Shown: positions 24,958-36,251, numbered from the stretch's first letter. The stretch: DNA of 64,000 bases from Lentinus brumalis (GCA_001792895.1 MARA01000018.1:496001-560000), one strand, 5' to 3'. Translations and numbers: made by a program. The notes: a model not told the origin generated them from the letters alone.

Positions 24958-25541
24958 CATAGGAGTTTACAGACATGCAGATATATCAGTACTGCGCAAT
25001 TATCTACTCATTACAATGAGGTTTAGGCGAGAGGCTCTTCTTCCCACCCCCGGGCTATCGCATGAGAGGCGATAAGTTTCCGATTCCACTGGAATCGGCT
25101 TATCATCTCTATGAAACCTGCAGAGATCACGTGGGTACAATTCATGTACCCGGCGCGCTCCGTGTTCCATTTCCGGTTTGTCCCGTGTCAGTCTCATCAG
25201 CTTAAGCAGTCCCCGTTCACAGCTGTTCATTCACGAATACGAATGCGTTCGCGACTCATGACATGGCTGCATGCCTAGCTTTATATATACTTATAAGTAA
25301 TCGCCATGCGGCCATGAGTTATCAGTGGAATCGGGCCGGGCGCGCGAAGCGGCGCGTTCTACCCCAAGTAGCCACTACACCATATCGGACTCATGCCGGG
25401 GTACGGCTCCAATACAACGCCTAGACGACTTCCAACAATTGTCCCAAGTCCAAGAGCATATATACCTTGCAATTCGTGCTACCAGGGTACATCACACCAC
25501 AAGATTGCTGAGTCTATGAGACCTCCGAGTCCGAGTCACAG
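24958..25541. other. intergenic with an inverted repeat
   Basis: About 580 bp between tRNA-Phe and the 3' end of the minus-strand membrane-protein gene. No coding signal; it contains the inverted repeat listed separately. Confidence 0.55.
25071..25104. repeat. imperfect 34-bp inverted repeat
   Basis: CCGATTCCA (25080-25088) is the exact reverse complement of TGGAATCGG (25090-25098). The outer GATAAG (25071-25076) mirrors CTTATC (25099-25104). Together they could form a long hairpin with a small asymmetric loop. Function unknown; it could be a remnant terminal repeat of a small element. Confidence 0.6.
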
Positions 25542-27789
25542 TCAATGCATATCCAAGGATCGGTATGGTGGTGGCCACATGTCCTCATCATACACATATT
25601 CGACCATAGGCGGCGGAAGAGAAGGAAGCACCCGTGAACCCAAGGATGGCGTACTCGCGACGGGGGAGCCCACCGGGACAAGCTGCCAGCGTGGGGGTTT
25701 CTCGATTGAGCTGCGGCGCGTCCGAGTCTGCCCCACGCGCAGCGGGCGTGTCACCGACGGACTCTGGAGCGACAAAATGTCTGGTGGGGATGCAGGCGAG
25801 GGAGGTACGTTGACGGACATGGAGTCATACATGGTGTACGAGGACGTGGTCGCGTCTGTCGGGCGGCGTTGGAGTCCAGGAGAGTAAGACTCAGCTGGGG
25901 CGAACTGGAGGTCATCGTTATAGTCGTCGTCGTCCTGGTCCTCACGCTCGAGTGCAGCTGCCTTCGAGAGCGAGGGTTGATTACGGTCCAAGTTCCAATT
26001 CCTCTGCGACTGTAATCGGGGGATTGCCACTGTCACTGGGCCCGGACGCCGCAGGCGCGAGAATGAGTGCTGGAGAGCGTCGATCTCGCCCATAAGCTCT
26101 GAGTTACCACCGCCATGACGCCTGGCGAGTGTGGACGTTGCGCGTGCGTACGAGTGTTGGCTACGATGCGCACGCTGGTACGGGTACGGGGAGGAAGGAG
26201 AGGGAGATAATGTGTCTGTACGCGCGAGGAAGGGTCGGGCGGTCCGTACATCGCGATCGCGCCTGATTTTTCGCCGTATGCAGAGGAATACGCGCCAAAT
26301 AATTATGCAGAGGAAGAAGAATGCGAGGGAACCGAAACTTGCTGCGAGGATGACGGTATCACGACTTGACAAGCTGTGCGTGCAGTCGCAGTCAATATGC
26401 TTGTCTCGTCGGCACCAGAGAAACAGCCGTACCTCGAACTTATGCCTGGGTCCGGCGCGGCAGGTCTGTGGCCGAAAATTGGTGAGTCAGTCGAGAGGCA
26501 CAGGTATATGCATATACTCACATTGAACCACCATGACTGAAACCGGAGTCGTTTGGCAGGGACAGTATCCTACCGTATGCTATGTCCATACGTCGCGCCG
26601 TGGTGTTGCTGTCCGCGGGGTTGTTCTCTACCCATATCGTGTGATTACCTTGATTGAGGTCCGTGACAGCAAAGAGGACATGTGAGGTGCTGAGGAGCGG
26701 CGTGATAGCGGTGTTAGGAGCCACCGGATGTGAGCTCCTGCCATCCAGGGTTACGGTCAAGGGCGCACTGGTTCCGTCGAGTTGTCCATAGAGGATGAAT
26801 CCGGCTCCTGCACAAGGTCATCAGAACCAAAGTAAGACACCGCGTATATTCCGTACCCTGTACGATGAAATCAAATCACTCGGGGATGTATAGGTGATGC
26901 GCGTAAGGGACAACATACCGTGAAAGCAAGGCCCATGGCCCCGAGACTGTCGTGAGTGGAACTATGGCGCGGTGAGAAGACGAACTGAGTGACAACGCGA
27001 ACCACGACGTACTGCGATCTCTGGTCCACCTCCCAAGCACCGTCGCCCTTTGGGAACCAAGTGCAATCCGCGCTCATGTGGGAAACTGTCTCCGTTTCTT
27101 CCAGATTGCTCTCAAACACGAGCTACGTAGGGAATAGGGAAGACCCCCGATCAATCACCGACCCGAGCACGCGCCGCATGCAGTATCCGTATATAAGTGT
27201 CACTCACGTGGTCAATGTCGAAGACCGGTCGTTTCACATCGTTGCTTGCATTTGTGATCCGCAGCTGATGAGGGCCGGCCGGAAGGCCAGTCGCGTTGAA
27301 CAGCACGGCGTCGAAGTCCTCGTCTGTCCCATCCACGTAGCCCTGGTGCAAGGTCACGTCACTGTCGAGGGTGACCGTGTAGCCTCCCAGTCGTCTCCGA
27401 TACCCGCCGTGGACCCTGACAAGCCACAGAGCATCAGTACGGTATGTGACATATCCGGCTAGGAGCTGCCATACCAAACGCCTGTAAATGCGTGTCAGCG
27501 TGGTTGTCTTCCGAACAGGGCAGACGACTCACCAGTACCCCACCAAGAGAACGCAACGCTCGCGTTACCGGCCTCGGTATTATTAGTCGCGTGATAGCTC
27601 TTCAATGAATAGTTCCCCTAGGACAGTGCAGACCGAACAAGACAGTCAGTCATCGTTGTGCCTGCCTGCACGGCTGCTGTACAGTGTACTCACCAAGTTG
27701 GGATCGCTTGAGCTGCCTTCGAACCAGGCACTCCGGGGTATGTACGAAATGAGCGGACTAACGTGCGAAACGGTGGTATTGACCGGCAT
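25542..27789 (-). CDS. single-pass membrane protein with two Ig-like/lectin-like extracellular domains
   Basis: Ten exons on the minus strand: 27694..27789, 27533..27617, 27475..27481, 27208..27415, 27013..27122, 26919..26961, 26857, 26522..26807, 26433..26465, 25542..26373 (566 aa, frame-consistent). The ectodomain has two similar beta-rich repeats, each beginning with an SPLISY / CTWFP type strand, followed by GTG(x)W or GAGFILYG, then YTVTLD or LTVTLDG, and ending with a G(L)xxGxHxxxxxN turn. This architecture is common in mushroom cell-surface proteins. The transmembrane helix VILAASFGSLAFFFLCIIIW is followed by a basic stop-transfer and a 240-residue Ser/Pro-rich cytoplasmic tail. Exons of 7 nt and of a single nucleotide are needed to keep the frame and the conserved strand motifs. 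The start has no classical signal peptide, so an upstream exon cannot be excluded. Function unknown; a surface sensor is a guess. Confidence 0.75.
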
Positions 27790-29127
27790 CCTGTCTCGTC
27801 ACGGAACTCGACCAGCGGTAAGTCAGTCTTCACGGGGTGGATGTCAGTCCGTTGAGAAGGGAGCGAGGGCAAAGAGGGCAAGAGAGAGGGCGAGCCGGCG
27901 GGGACCTCGGATGGAATGAGAAGATGTACACAGCATCGGGAAGACAGACAGGATCATGCATCTTGCCCGACATCAGCGTCCACGACAAACCTAGAAAGAC
28001 GTCTCTCATTGAAACTCAAGATTCGATGAGAAGAGCAAAGACTGGCTTACCGACTGGTCGCCAGTCCTTGGGATGTGATGTGTTGACGTTCTGGCAGTGC
28101 TACTTGACGAGGGCCAGATGCGGAAGTATCCGTGTAGAACGGGGTACTATGCAGGCAGCCATCGACGGGGGCAGTACGGCGGCGTCTTCGTGGGTAGTGG
28201 CAGAAGAACGGATCGGAACTTTGCTTCATGACTTCTTCATCACAAGGCTCCCAGACAGAGAATGGAAACAAGGACCATTCAGACGCCACGAAGCTCGCGC
28301 CTAATTGGTAGCGCAGTGTACTCGTGAAGATTGAGTTGGCGAGGCTGCGTTGCCCAGCTGCTATCTCGGTGGGGACTGGATGGACATAAGGAGCCTCTTC
28401 GCTGTTCGACGTCTTGTGGCGGCTGTAAATGCGCTTGAGCTGACACACTACGACGTATGCTGCATACTGAAGAGGTCCAAATTCCCGGTCGAGAGCCAGG
28501 TCTCTGTACGAGTACTGAGTTATCTGCACTATGTAGGCTGCTGGTGAATGAACGTGAACGCCTGATAGTTCTTTGGCAGATCGATGCACGTACATGCCTC
28601 GGCTCCGGGGTGGATTGCGCATCATGTCAGGCGCTGCAGAATGCTCGCGGACGTGTGAGTAGCTGTCAGTGTCACGCTATCGACGACTGAAGGGGATCAC
28701 TCACCTCATACTCTGTGCTGCGTCTGCATGCTGCTCCGCTGTTACACGCATGCCACCCGCGGCCTCGGTTCACAACACATCAGTCATTATAGATATACTA
28801 GACCATGACATACAATACGTAAGTATAAATCGCGCACACAAGCACGGTGCAAACGTGCAAAAGCACGCGCGTTTTACAAACCAAACCAGGAACTGATGCA
28901 ACGAAAAGGGAACGGGAAGGAGTGTCGATAGGTAGTGCAGCGGGCAGGAAGAGATGCAGCGGGGCGATGATGAGGAGCCGAGATATGCAGGGAACATTGC
29001 GAGTATGGACGTGCGGATGGAGGTCAGGGGCAACGCAGGAGATCAACGAGAAGGCGTAACTAGTGCGTCATTAAAAGGGTGCTTGCTAGCTCGCTGTGTG
29101 CAGTAGACCACAAGGAATAGGCGATCG
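27790..29127. other. intergenic, no gene recognised
   Basis: About 1.3 kb between two minus-strand genes; it should contain the promoter of the membrane-protein gene and the 3' UTR of the F-box gene. The open frame at 28047-28625 (minus) lacks domains and introns and is not supported. Confidence 0.55.
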
Positions 29128-31026
29128 CTATTGCGCCGTATATCCCACGAACTCGAATTGAGGCTGCCCTCCGGCCATCGGGTTGGGATATATCCCCCAC
29201 TCCGCGCCCGAGAGGAAGAGCACGTTGCGCAAGCTGGGACACGTTTTGCCCCACAACGCGAGATGCGCGCGCTCGTGCACCCGCGGGAACGGCGTGTCCC
29301 CTCCTGTGGAGGATGAACGCGCGCTGGGCGGACCGTTCCCAATGCCGCGAACGGAGAGGTAGGCGGACGAGTAGGAGGAGATGGACGTGCGACGGTTCGC
29401 AGTGGCTGGAGAGAGCGGCGGGGACGCGGGCGGCATCGGGAACTCGAGCAGGGGTGAGGTGGGGTGCGGCGGGGGCGAATCGCGGAGCATGCACAGCGTA
29501 TGGAGTTTCCGAAAGCGTGCGAGGACGCCCACGATCAGCTTGTACAGGATCTGAGACAGGACCCGAGAAAAGGAACAGGCAGGGAAAGAGAAGCACAGTG
29601 TCAGCGTCACCATCATATCAGGAACAAGGAAGGGAAGCAGAGAACGCACCTCATCGTCGAGAACCCAATGCACCTGAAGCGTCTCGATGAAGTCGCCGAG
29701 TTCAGCGCCCGCGGACATGACGACGCGCTCGAGCGTGCGCTGGTCGATCTTTGCGGACGCAGGCTTGATGATGAGCGTACGCAGAGTGTCGCGTGCGGTC
29801 GCGAGGGCAGACATGAGCGCAGACGGACGGAGCCCGTCGTAGAGAGTGTGCTGGATGGGGAGCTGCACGCGCTCCACGGGACGCCCTGGAATGAGCGCGG
29901 CTGCTATGGATACAGGACCGTCGAACCGGCGGAGACTCGGGATGAGAGTCGATGGGAAGGGGGACGAGGAGGCGTGCGAGGGGGCGTCAGAGTCGTGACT
30001 GGGGGTATCAGGCGTGCGTGGGGTATGCGGGCGCGATGGGACGCCGCTATCTACAAGTGAAGACGGGGGCAGTGATGGGAGAACGAGCGTAGGGAATGAG
30101 AGCGAGACCAGGGATGGATGGCGGCCCAACCAGTTGAAGAGAGCGTGGAAGTCTTCGGGCGTGATGTACTTACAGAGTAGCGTGAGATGCCGCAAGGGGA
30201 AGGTTGTATGGCACAGGATGCGGAGGTCGAAGTGAGGGAGGGTGAGGGATTGCAGCTGGTCCATGTTCGTGAGTGCGATCGCGAATGTGACCGTGCTGAG
30301 CGATGTCGTCCCCCCTTCGGGCGGAGGGAGCTCTCGGCATGCGAAGTTGCGCACGAACGAAGCGACGGGTCTTCGCGAGGCGAGTGATGCGATGCATTGC
30401 TCTATCCGCTCATCGTCGTCTGTGCGCAGGTCGACGTTGGCATACAGGGCCTGAAGCGCTGGCCGCGAGAAAGACTGCGACACCTGCGCGAGGGAGAGGA
30501 TGTCTGGGCGAGAAGCGAAGGAGAAGACGAACGAGAGCAGTTCTGGCGAGATGCGCTCGAGGGCGGGCCTCCTCATCTCGACCAGATTCGCGGCCCGCCA
30601 TCGCGCAGCTTGTGTGGCGGCGGCTGGCATGCTGATACTCCGTTTGCGTTCGCTCCGTGCGGTCATCACGTACTCTTGGAAGTCCTCCCTCTCTCCAAGC
30701 TCGCTTGCTCTTCGTCCGAGACCGGTCGGCATCCGTATGTCTAGTGACGGAGCCGGCGACGGGGAACGGCTCCTCCAATACGCAAGCGGGCTGCCTACGT
30801 TGGACACGGGTGCGCCGCGGGCAGAGTTTGATGAGCTTGACTTCGACGTCAGCTTTGCGGCGAGTTTGTTCAGCGAGGACGGGAAGTGGATGCCAGTGTG
30901 TTTCCGCCGCACGGACGCTGGCTTCTCGACGGAGTATACCGACCCGGGGCCGCTGGTGCGGGGAACGTTGCCAGACTCCTGCAGTGGTGGGGCGTGGGTG
31001 CCGCGGCGGCGCGAAAGGAAGGACAT
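29128..31026 (-). CDS. F-box domain protein
   Basis: Two exons, 29650..31026 and 29128..29550, separated by a 99-bp intron that happens to be open in frame; 599 aa when spliced. Residues about 155-205 form an F-box (LERISPELLSFVFSFASRPD, then SLAQVSQSFSRPALQALY), the module that binds Skp1 in SCF ubiquitin ligases. The rest resembles the irregular leucine-rich C-termini of mushroom F-box proteins, with LQSLTLPHFDLR, LRHLTLLCKYITPEDF and CPSLRNVLFLSG. The N-terminal 100 residues are Ser/Arg-rich and disordered. I chose the ATG at 31026, beginning MSFLSRRRG. An in-frame ATG at 31320 would add 98 residues of low-complexity sequence and is more likely 5' UTR. The substrate target is unknown; large mushroom genomes carry hundreds of such genes. 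Confidence 0.82.
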   Translation of the reverse strand: MSFLSRRRGTHAPPLQESGNVPRTSGPGSVYSVEKPASVRRKHTGIHFPSSLNKLAAKLTSKSSSSNSARGAPVSNVGSPLAYWRSRSPSPAPSLDIRMPTGLGRRASELGEREDFQEYVMTARSERKRSISMPAAATQAARWRAANLVEMRRPALERISPELLSFVFSFASRPDILSLAQVSQSFSRPALQALYANVDLRTDDDERIEQCIASLASRRPVASFVRNFACRELPPPEGGTTSLSTVTFAIALTNMDQLQSLTLPHFDLRILCHTTFPLRHLTLLCKYITPEDFHALFNWLGRHPSLVSLSFPTLVLPSLPPSSLVDSGVPSRPHTPRTPDTPSHDSDAPSHASSSPFPSTLIPSLRRFDGPVSIAAALIPGRPVERVQLPIQHTLYDGLRPSALMSALATARDTLRTLIIKPASAKIDQRTLERVVMSAGAELGDFIETLQVHWVLDDEVRSLLPFLVPDMMVTLTLCFSFPACSFSRVLSQILYKLIVGVLARFRKLHTLCMLRDSPPPHPTSPLLEFPMPPASPPLSPATANRRTSISSYSSAYLSVRGIGNGPPSARSSSTGGDTPFPRVHERAHLALWGKTCPSLRNVLFLSGAEWGIYPNPMAGGQPQFEFVGYTAQ

Positions 31027-33843
31027 GGCGGTCAGGAAGAGCAAAGCATGTACAGCTGGGTGCGAAAGTTTAAGCAGGGATATGAGCTCTGTTTCGCGCC
31101 TCTGGCCGCCCGAGAAGCGTCGGCAACTCGCGATTCCTGGGAGACCGACGCCCTCATCGTCGATGGCGCGCGATCGTATATCCGCCCCTCGCCCGCGCGC
31201 TTCACCCCGCACCCGCCTCGTCAACGAGCAGCCCAATTGTTCCCCCGCCCCGCCGCCTCCTTTACCGTTTTTCCCTCTCGAGACTGCACTTCTCGCTGCA
31301 GTTCTTCCTGTTTCCGGCATCCCATGATTCTTTAAGCATCAGGTAGGAGGAGCCAATTTGTAGATCCGCGCGTATTTTTGATGAGATACGGGGGCATTCT
31401 CCAGATAAGATCTTGCTCTTCCGGACGTCGCACTGACGTCGAACAACAGTGACAGCGCGTGCTGCAGTCGGCGAATAACGCATGTCCAGCTTCAGGGTAC
31501 CTTGTATCGGTCAGGTACAGCCAGGGGGTGGCAGAAAGTCAAAGGGAAACGGCCCCGGGCTTCGATTGGAAAGCTCAACTCAGCTAGAGAGTGGTGTGCA
31601 TTTGTCACACATCGGCGGTCTAGGACGTTTGGAGTGAATTGACATTCATGATCACCGAGGGCGAATCGTCGGCCGGTGCGAGCATCTGCGAGCATACGTC
31701 CTTCCAGAGCGAGCACGTCTTTGGCGTCTAGCTCACCTCGGACTGCAAAGAGGGGAAGCAGACATGAGCAAAAGGGCGCATATATGCGCATCCTCGATGC
31801 TCACTTCGCTGTAGTCAACCTTCCGCTTGCACGTAGGTACTTCTCTCGCAGTCCTCTCGAGGATAGTCGGCGCGTGAGTCTGACGGGCGTAGCGGAGCCT
31901 GAGGGATGCAGGAGGCGAGAAGACGAGAAGACGAGAAGACGAGGGGAGGAAAGAAGAGGGAAGATATACATGCCGACGTAGGTATATATACCCTGGCCCG
32001 TCAAGTCAGTCCGCGTCGTAGAACTGACGTGCATACATACAACCTGAGCGAGACGTGCCGATCTCGTCCCTGAATGCACGTGACCGCGTTCCTGCGACTG
32101 TGCCGACTATCCTGAGCCCAGTCCCCTAATACCAGAACCACCTCGAGCTTCCTCTCCATAGGCTGGCTGTATAGATACAGGAAGCTGGCTGTGAGAATTC
32201 CGGCGGGCCAGCACTTAGTGGACTTACGGAGGTGGTTCACTTGAAACTTTCTCGGTCTGGTCCATCGAGAATAGAGGATATGGTGCAGAGCAGACTCCCC
32301 TGCCGGCCAATGAGAGCTCAGGTAACTTAAAGTGACTGGACAAAGGGACATACGACTTCAGCGGCTCGTGTTCATACTTGTTCCTGGCCCTGGCCCTCTC
32401 GGATGACCGCGATTACCTTTACAGTAGCTACTTCTTTCCTCTGACGACTGTCCTGCATATATAACACTGGCCTCTGCGATATCAAACAAGCTCGGGTACC
32501 CTGTGTTCTCGTGTATCCTATCGCCCTGCACAGGCGCGAAAGAGTTCCACTACTCGGGATTCCGGATCTGAGGAGAACAACATGTAGAGTACGCTTAACA
32601 GGCCCTCAATACTAAGTACTAGTACCTGAGTACGCGCTACGTCAGAGTATGTAGCAGCTACGTAGTAAGTACATGTACCGGCTCTTGCTCGGCATCGTGC
32701 AGCGTCACGAAGCCTTGCCGACCAACCCCCGAACTCGGCACCAAGTACATTGTTCAGAGCGGTCAAGGATGTCCTTCTATAGCATACGCATGCGGATGCA
32801 TCTCACATACGATCGTACCTGCTGAAGCAGCGAGAGGAGTGTGCTTCAGAACTCACATAATCAAGTCACATATGGTTTTGAGCTGTTTTGAGACCTTCTG
32901 AGACACGCGGCAGCCCGGTAGTCCAAACGAGTACCGCGATGGTCGGCGCAATCTGATAGCGAGATATGTATTGGACATGGTCGGACGGGAACCCCGGAAA
33001 ACACGCACTGAGTGAGACATCCCTTCCAGTGAAGCATGAGCAGTACTTTTCTCCGGAGTGTCTGCCTAGTGTGCCACTGGTTCGGTCCATGGCAGAAGAC
33101 TGGCAGAAGGGACGAGCAGTTTGGCTGTGTAATCACGGTCACGTGTGGAACGCGACGCGGTAATAATGAGCGTGTCCGTAGTCGGCGGCGTTTGTAGAAA
33201 GGAAGAAGACCTGACAAGCCCGGTAGGTAGGAAAGGGATCCTTGAGTGCTTGTCTGCAGTAGTACTTCCCTTTTTCGAGCGGCGTTGTCAGTGACGCAAG
33301 AGGGCTCAATCGATCGAGTACTTTCGACCGCGCATGAGGTCCTAAAGTTCAAGAAGTAGACTGATGTTCCACGGGTCCCCGGTCCCAGACCGCTGTAAAG
33401 TCGTAGATCCATCCGGTATCTCTCCTTTGTCGCTGCCTTCAACCTTCATTCGCCACCATCGTTGGTGCTTTGGGTCGTCCAGGACGCGCGACAACCAAGC
33501 GGCTCCTGGCGGCCGCGAGTTCTCGCTTGAGAGCGGCCAGAACGGCGAAGCTGAGAATGACGTTATTCCGGAACATCAAAAGCACGACTCGACTGACCGA
33601 GCTTCGGACGATGTGTTTTGTGCCGTGCTCGAAACTTCGACTGTGCTTGGTGATTGTGGCAGGCGCTTCGGTCACGATATGTCGCGTCGTAAGCAATGCA
33701 CGTGACGCCGCAAACAGACGCAAAGAACGCGACCGGCGCATACAAATGGTCGCGCCTCGCTCGAGCCCCGGCCCTCGACTCAAGTCTCATCACTTCTCAC
33801 TTCGTCCTCGTCGTCTGACGTGTCGTCCTCACCGTCGAAAATC
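31027..33843. other. 2.8 kb gene-empty stretch
   Basis: The largest empty interval in the window. It separates the divergent F-box and peroxiredoxin genes. It holds a 14-bp perfect palindrome (31776-31789), AG-rich tandem-like sequence (about 31916-31950) and GTAC-rich tracts (32600-32690). Open frames such as 32861-33442 (minus) lack domains and consistent splice sites. I see no transposon protein. Confidence 0.5.
31776..31789. repeat. 14-bp perfect palindrome containing the recurrent TATATGCGC motif
   Basis: GCGCATATATGCGC is its own reverse complement. Half of it, TATATGCGC, recurs several times in the window (see findings). Confidence 0.7.
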
Positions 33844-34709
33844 ATGGTTGCCACCGTCCAGAAGCCTGCCCCCGCCTTCAAGGGCACCGCCGTCGTCGAC
33901 GGCCTCTTCCAGGACATCTCGCTCTCCGACTACCTCGGCCAGTGGTACGTATCAGCGTTGCTGCAGCTCGTGCCGACTGCTCACCGTGATCATTGTTGTC
34001 GTCGTTGAAGGGTTGTCCTGTTCTTCTACCCGCTGTGAGTCACCTCGTTCTCGACCGGTGTACGTTTTCTGACTCTTTGTGACACAGCGATTTCACCTTC
34101 GTCTGCCCGACGGAGATCCTCGCATTCAACGACGCGCTCCCCCAGTTCAAGGCGATCAACACTGCTCTCATTGGTATGCATGTCTCTTATCGTCATTCTC
34201 TTCCAATCTCATCCGTCACTGCAGCTGCGTCCACCGACTCCCACTTCTCCCACCTTGCCTGGGCCACCCAGCCCCGTAAGCAGGGTGGCCTCGGTCCCGA
34301 CCTCAAGCTGCCCCTCCTCGCGGACAAGACCATGCAGATCTCCCGTGACTACGGTGTCCTCATCGAGGACGAGGGTGTCGCTCTCCGCGGCCTCTTCATC
34401 ATCGACCCCAAGGGCATCCTCCGGCAGATCACCATCAACGACCTCCCCGTCGGCCGCTCCGTCGAGGAGACCCTCCGCCTTGTCAAGGCCTTCCAGTTCA
34501 CGGTACGTCTTTCAGTCCCCTCCACACCTGCATGGTGGCTGACCGCGCATGTTCTGCAGGACGAGCACGGCGAAGTCTGCCCCGCAAACTGGACCGAGGG
34601 CGGCAAGACGATGAAGGCCGACCCCAAGGGCGCGCTCGAGTATTTCTCGAGCGTGGACGCCAACGGCGCGAACGGGAATGTGAGCAAGAAGCGTGCCCGT
34701 GTTGACTGA
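33844..34709 (+). CDS. typical 2-Cys peroxiredoxin (thioredoxin peroxidase)
   Basis: Exons 33844..33944, 34011..34034, 34088..34173, 34225..34502, 34560..34709; 212 aa. The enzyme reduces hydrogen peroxide and organic hydroperoxides using thioredoxin, in the cytosol. The peroxidatic Cys is residue 48 in DFTFVCPTE, with the conserved Pro/Thr around it; [25 protein letters not shown] and [12 protein letters not shown] are family blocks. The resolving Cys is residue 170 in GEVCPANW. The usual C-terminal YF helix that makes eukaryotic 2-Cys peroxiredoxins prone to overoxidation is not evident: the protein ends in a basic SKKRARVD tail that also resembles a nuclear localisation signal. The second exon is only 24 nt. 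The ATG sits in a good context after a pyrimidine-rich leader. Confidence 0.96.
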
Positions 34710-35249
34710 TTCTCCCTTCCACGATTCTGATCATGCCCTCCCCCATATATGAGCAGCTGTCGCACTGACGGCCGGTCGGGAGGGTCTGATCTTTCGCCGA
34801 GCCTGTCCATCTCCCCGTCGATCGTGCCCCTCCCTTGATCTAGTGCTTCCCGCGGTCCGGTTTGTTATGACGCGACATGCCCACCCCTTAGATCATAGAG
34901 AGTAGAATTTAGAGGATAGATAGACAGACAGTGAAAGACGCTCGGCGAGCAATCGTAGCATACTTTGCGAGTTGCGCATTTGTAGAGTAGTTCCCTACTT
35001 ACAGCTTGGTAGTATTGGGCGAGGTGCAGGAGATCTAGTGGAGTAGTAGTCGAGCGGTGGCGTCTTGTTGGACCTCGTTGAACGCTAATACGACCCCACT
35101 CTTGTTGGTGCTAACCTTTGTCCGATGCCCCAATGCCGACATCCACCTCGCCTCTTCACGGACGTACCATGATGGTGATTGTTCATCGCACGGACGTGCG
35201 GGCGCGTTCCTCGCAGACACCGCGAGTTCAACAGCGAAGTTCGGCTATC
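34710..35249. other. convergent intergenic region
   Basis: About 540 bp between the 3' ends of peroxiredoxin and TRM112; presumably both 3' UTRs. Nothing else recognised. Confidence 0.6.
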
Positions 35250-35818
35250 TCAGCCTATCTCGTGTTCCGCCAGAAGCTGCAGACACGAGCGCGATGAGCC
35301 TCCACTGTGCGTTGATGCCGTGAAAGCGAGGCAAGCACGTACCATGTTTGGGATGCCGTTCGAGATCGGATAGACATGCTTGCAGTTCGGGCACACCATC
35401 GCGCCCTCTTCGACGTGGACCTGTCATATGTATGTCAGTACCTCGCGCCTGGAGGTAAATCCATGTACACCAGACAGTCGCGACGACGTACCTCGAGCAA
35501 GACATGGTGCAGCTTCTGCAAAAACTCATCGTCCAGCATCTCCGGCTGCTCCGTAGGCAGAGACGTATCCCCAAGCTGTAGAGAGTATCGTACGCGGTAA
35601 GTCTCTCTTTCCACTGTGATAATCCCATCTCGCACCTGTCGCGCGGCACCGACGAGAGCGGTCCACTCTATGCGCGGGAGGAAGCCGCGGAGGAAGTCTG
35701 CGTTGAACTCGGCATCGCGCAGCTCGATGGCGGCGTCCTGGAACTGCAGCGGGAAGTTGTTTGACGTGCAGCCTTTGGCGTGGCAGGCGAGTAGATTGTG
35801 CGTGATTAGGCGGACCAT
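35250..35818 (-). CDS. TRM112: multifunctional methyltransferase activator TRM112
   Basis: Exons 35492..35818, 35343..35420, 35250..35276; 143 aa (yeast Trm112 is 135). It is a small zinc-binding protein that stabilises and activates several methyltransferases acting on tRNA, 18S rRNA and translation release factor eRF1. The zinc site is visible as two N-terminal Cys (LLACHAKGC) and the CPNC pair in GAMVCPNCKHVYPISNGIPN, with the terminal LLAEHEIG. The central helical insert (residues about 30-105) is where the family varies. The last exon has only eight codons plus stop and was placed by the strongly conserved C-terminus. The tRNA-related BUD32 gene lies 12 kb away, but nothing links them in sequence. 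Confidence 0.95.
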
Positions 35819-36051
35819 CGTAAAGGGACAGGAGGAGGAGGACAGACTCAGAGAACTGTTTGATAAAAACCGATCAGTAGCTGAAGTGAATAAATGTGAA
35901 CTCTGATAGACCGTAATGATAAGTCGGTGTAAGAGTAGGGAAAGTATAGTTTTCCGGTCTGGGTTAATTGGGGTAAGTACGCAAATACTGACAGCGCGCA
36001 GGACTTAGATGTCTGTTGGTATGAGTGGACAATTAGAGCAGTGCTAGTGTA

Positions 36052-36123
36052 TCCGATATGGTGTAGTGGCTAACATTATCGCCTCTCACGCGATAGCCCG
36101 GGGTTCGATTCCCCGTGTCGGAA
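36052..36123 (+). tRNA. tRNA-Glu(CTC)
   Basis: Acceptor TCCGATA pairs with TGTCGGA, with A as discriminator. The D-arm is TGGTGTAGTGGCTAACA-like, the anticodon arm ATCGC/GCGAT carries loop CTCTCAC (anticodon CTC), and the T-arm is CGGGGTTCGATTCCCCG. No intron. It lies between the divergently placed TRM112 start and the OMA1 3' end. Confidence 0.95.
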
Positions 36124-36251
36124 ATGTCATTTTGCTTTTGGACGCGGCCTCGACCACAGACTAAGTACTGTAATGCATATGCAGTGCGCCGTGCGACAAG
36201 TACGCCTCTCACGAGTTAATATGAATATACACTGCTGGTGCGGTGTGCCCT

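Noticed and set aside
28047..28625. 192-aa minus-strand ORF
   Set aside because: No domain, no compositional bias of coding DNA, and no splice-site pattern like the real genes here.
30500..31327. 275-aa plus-strand ORF opposite the F-box gene
   Set aside because: Antisense shadow of the F-box coding exon and leader.
32861..33442. 193-aa minus-strand ORF in the large empty interval
   Set aside because: No similarity to a known family and no support from neighbours; chance ORF in GC-rich DNA.
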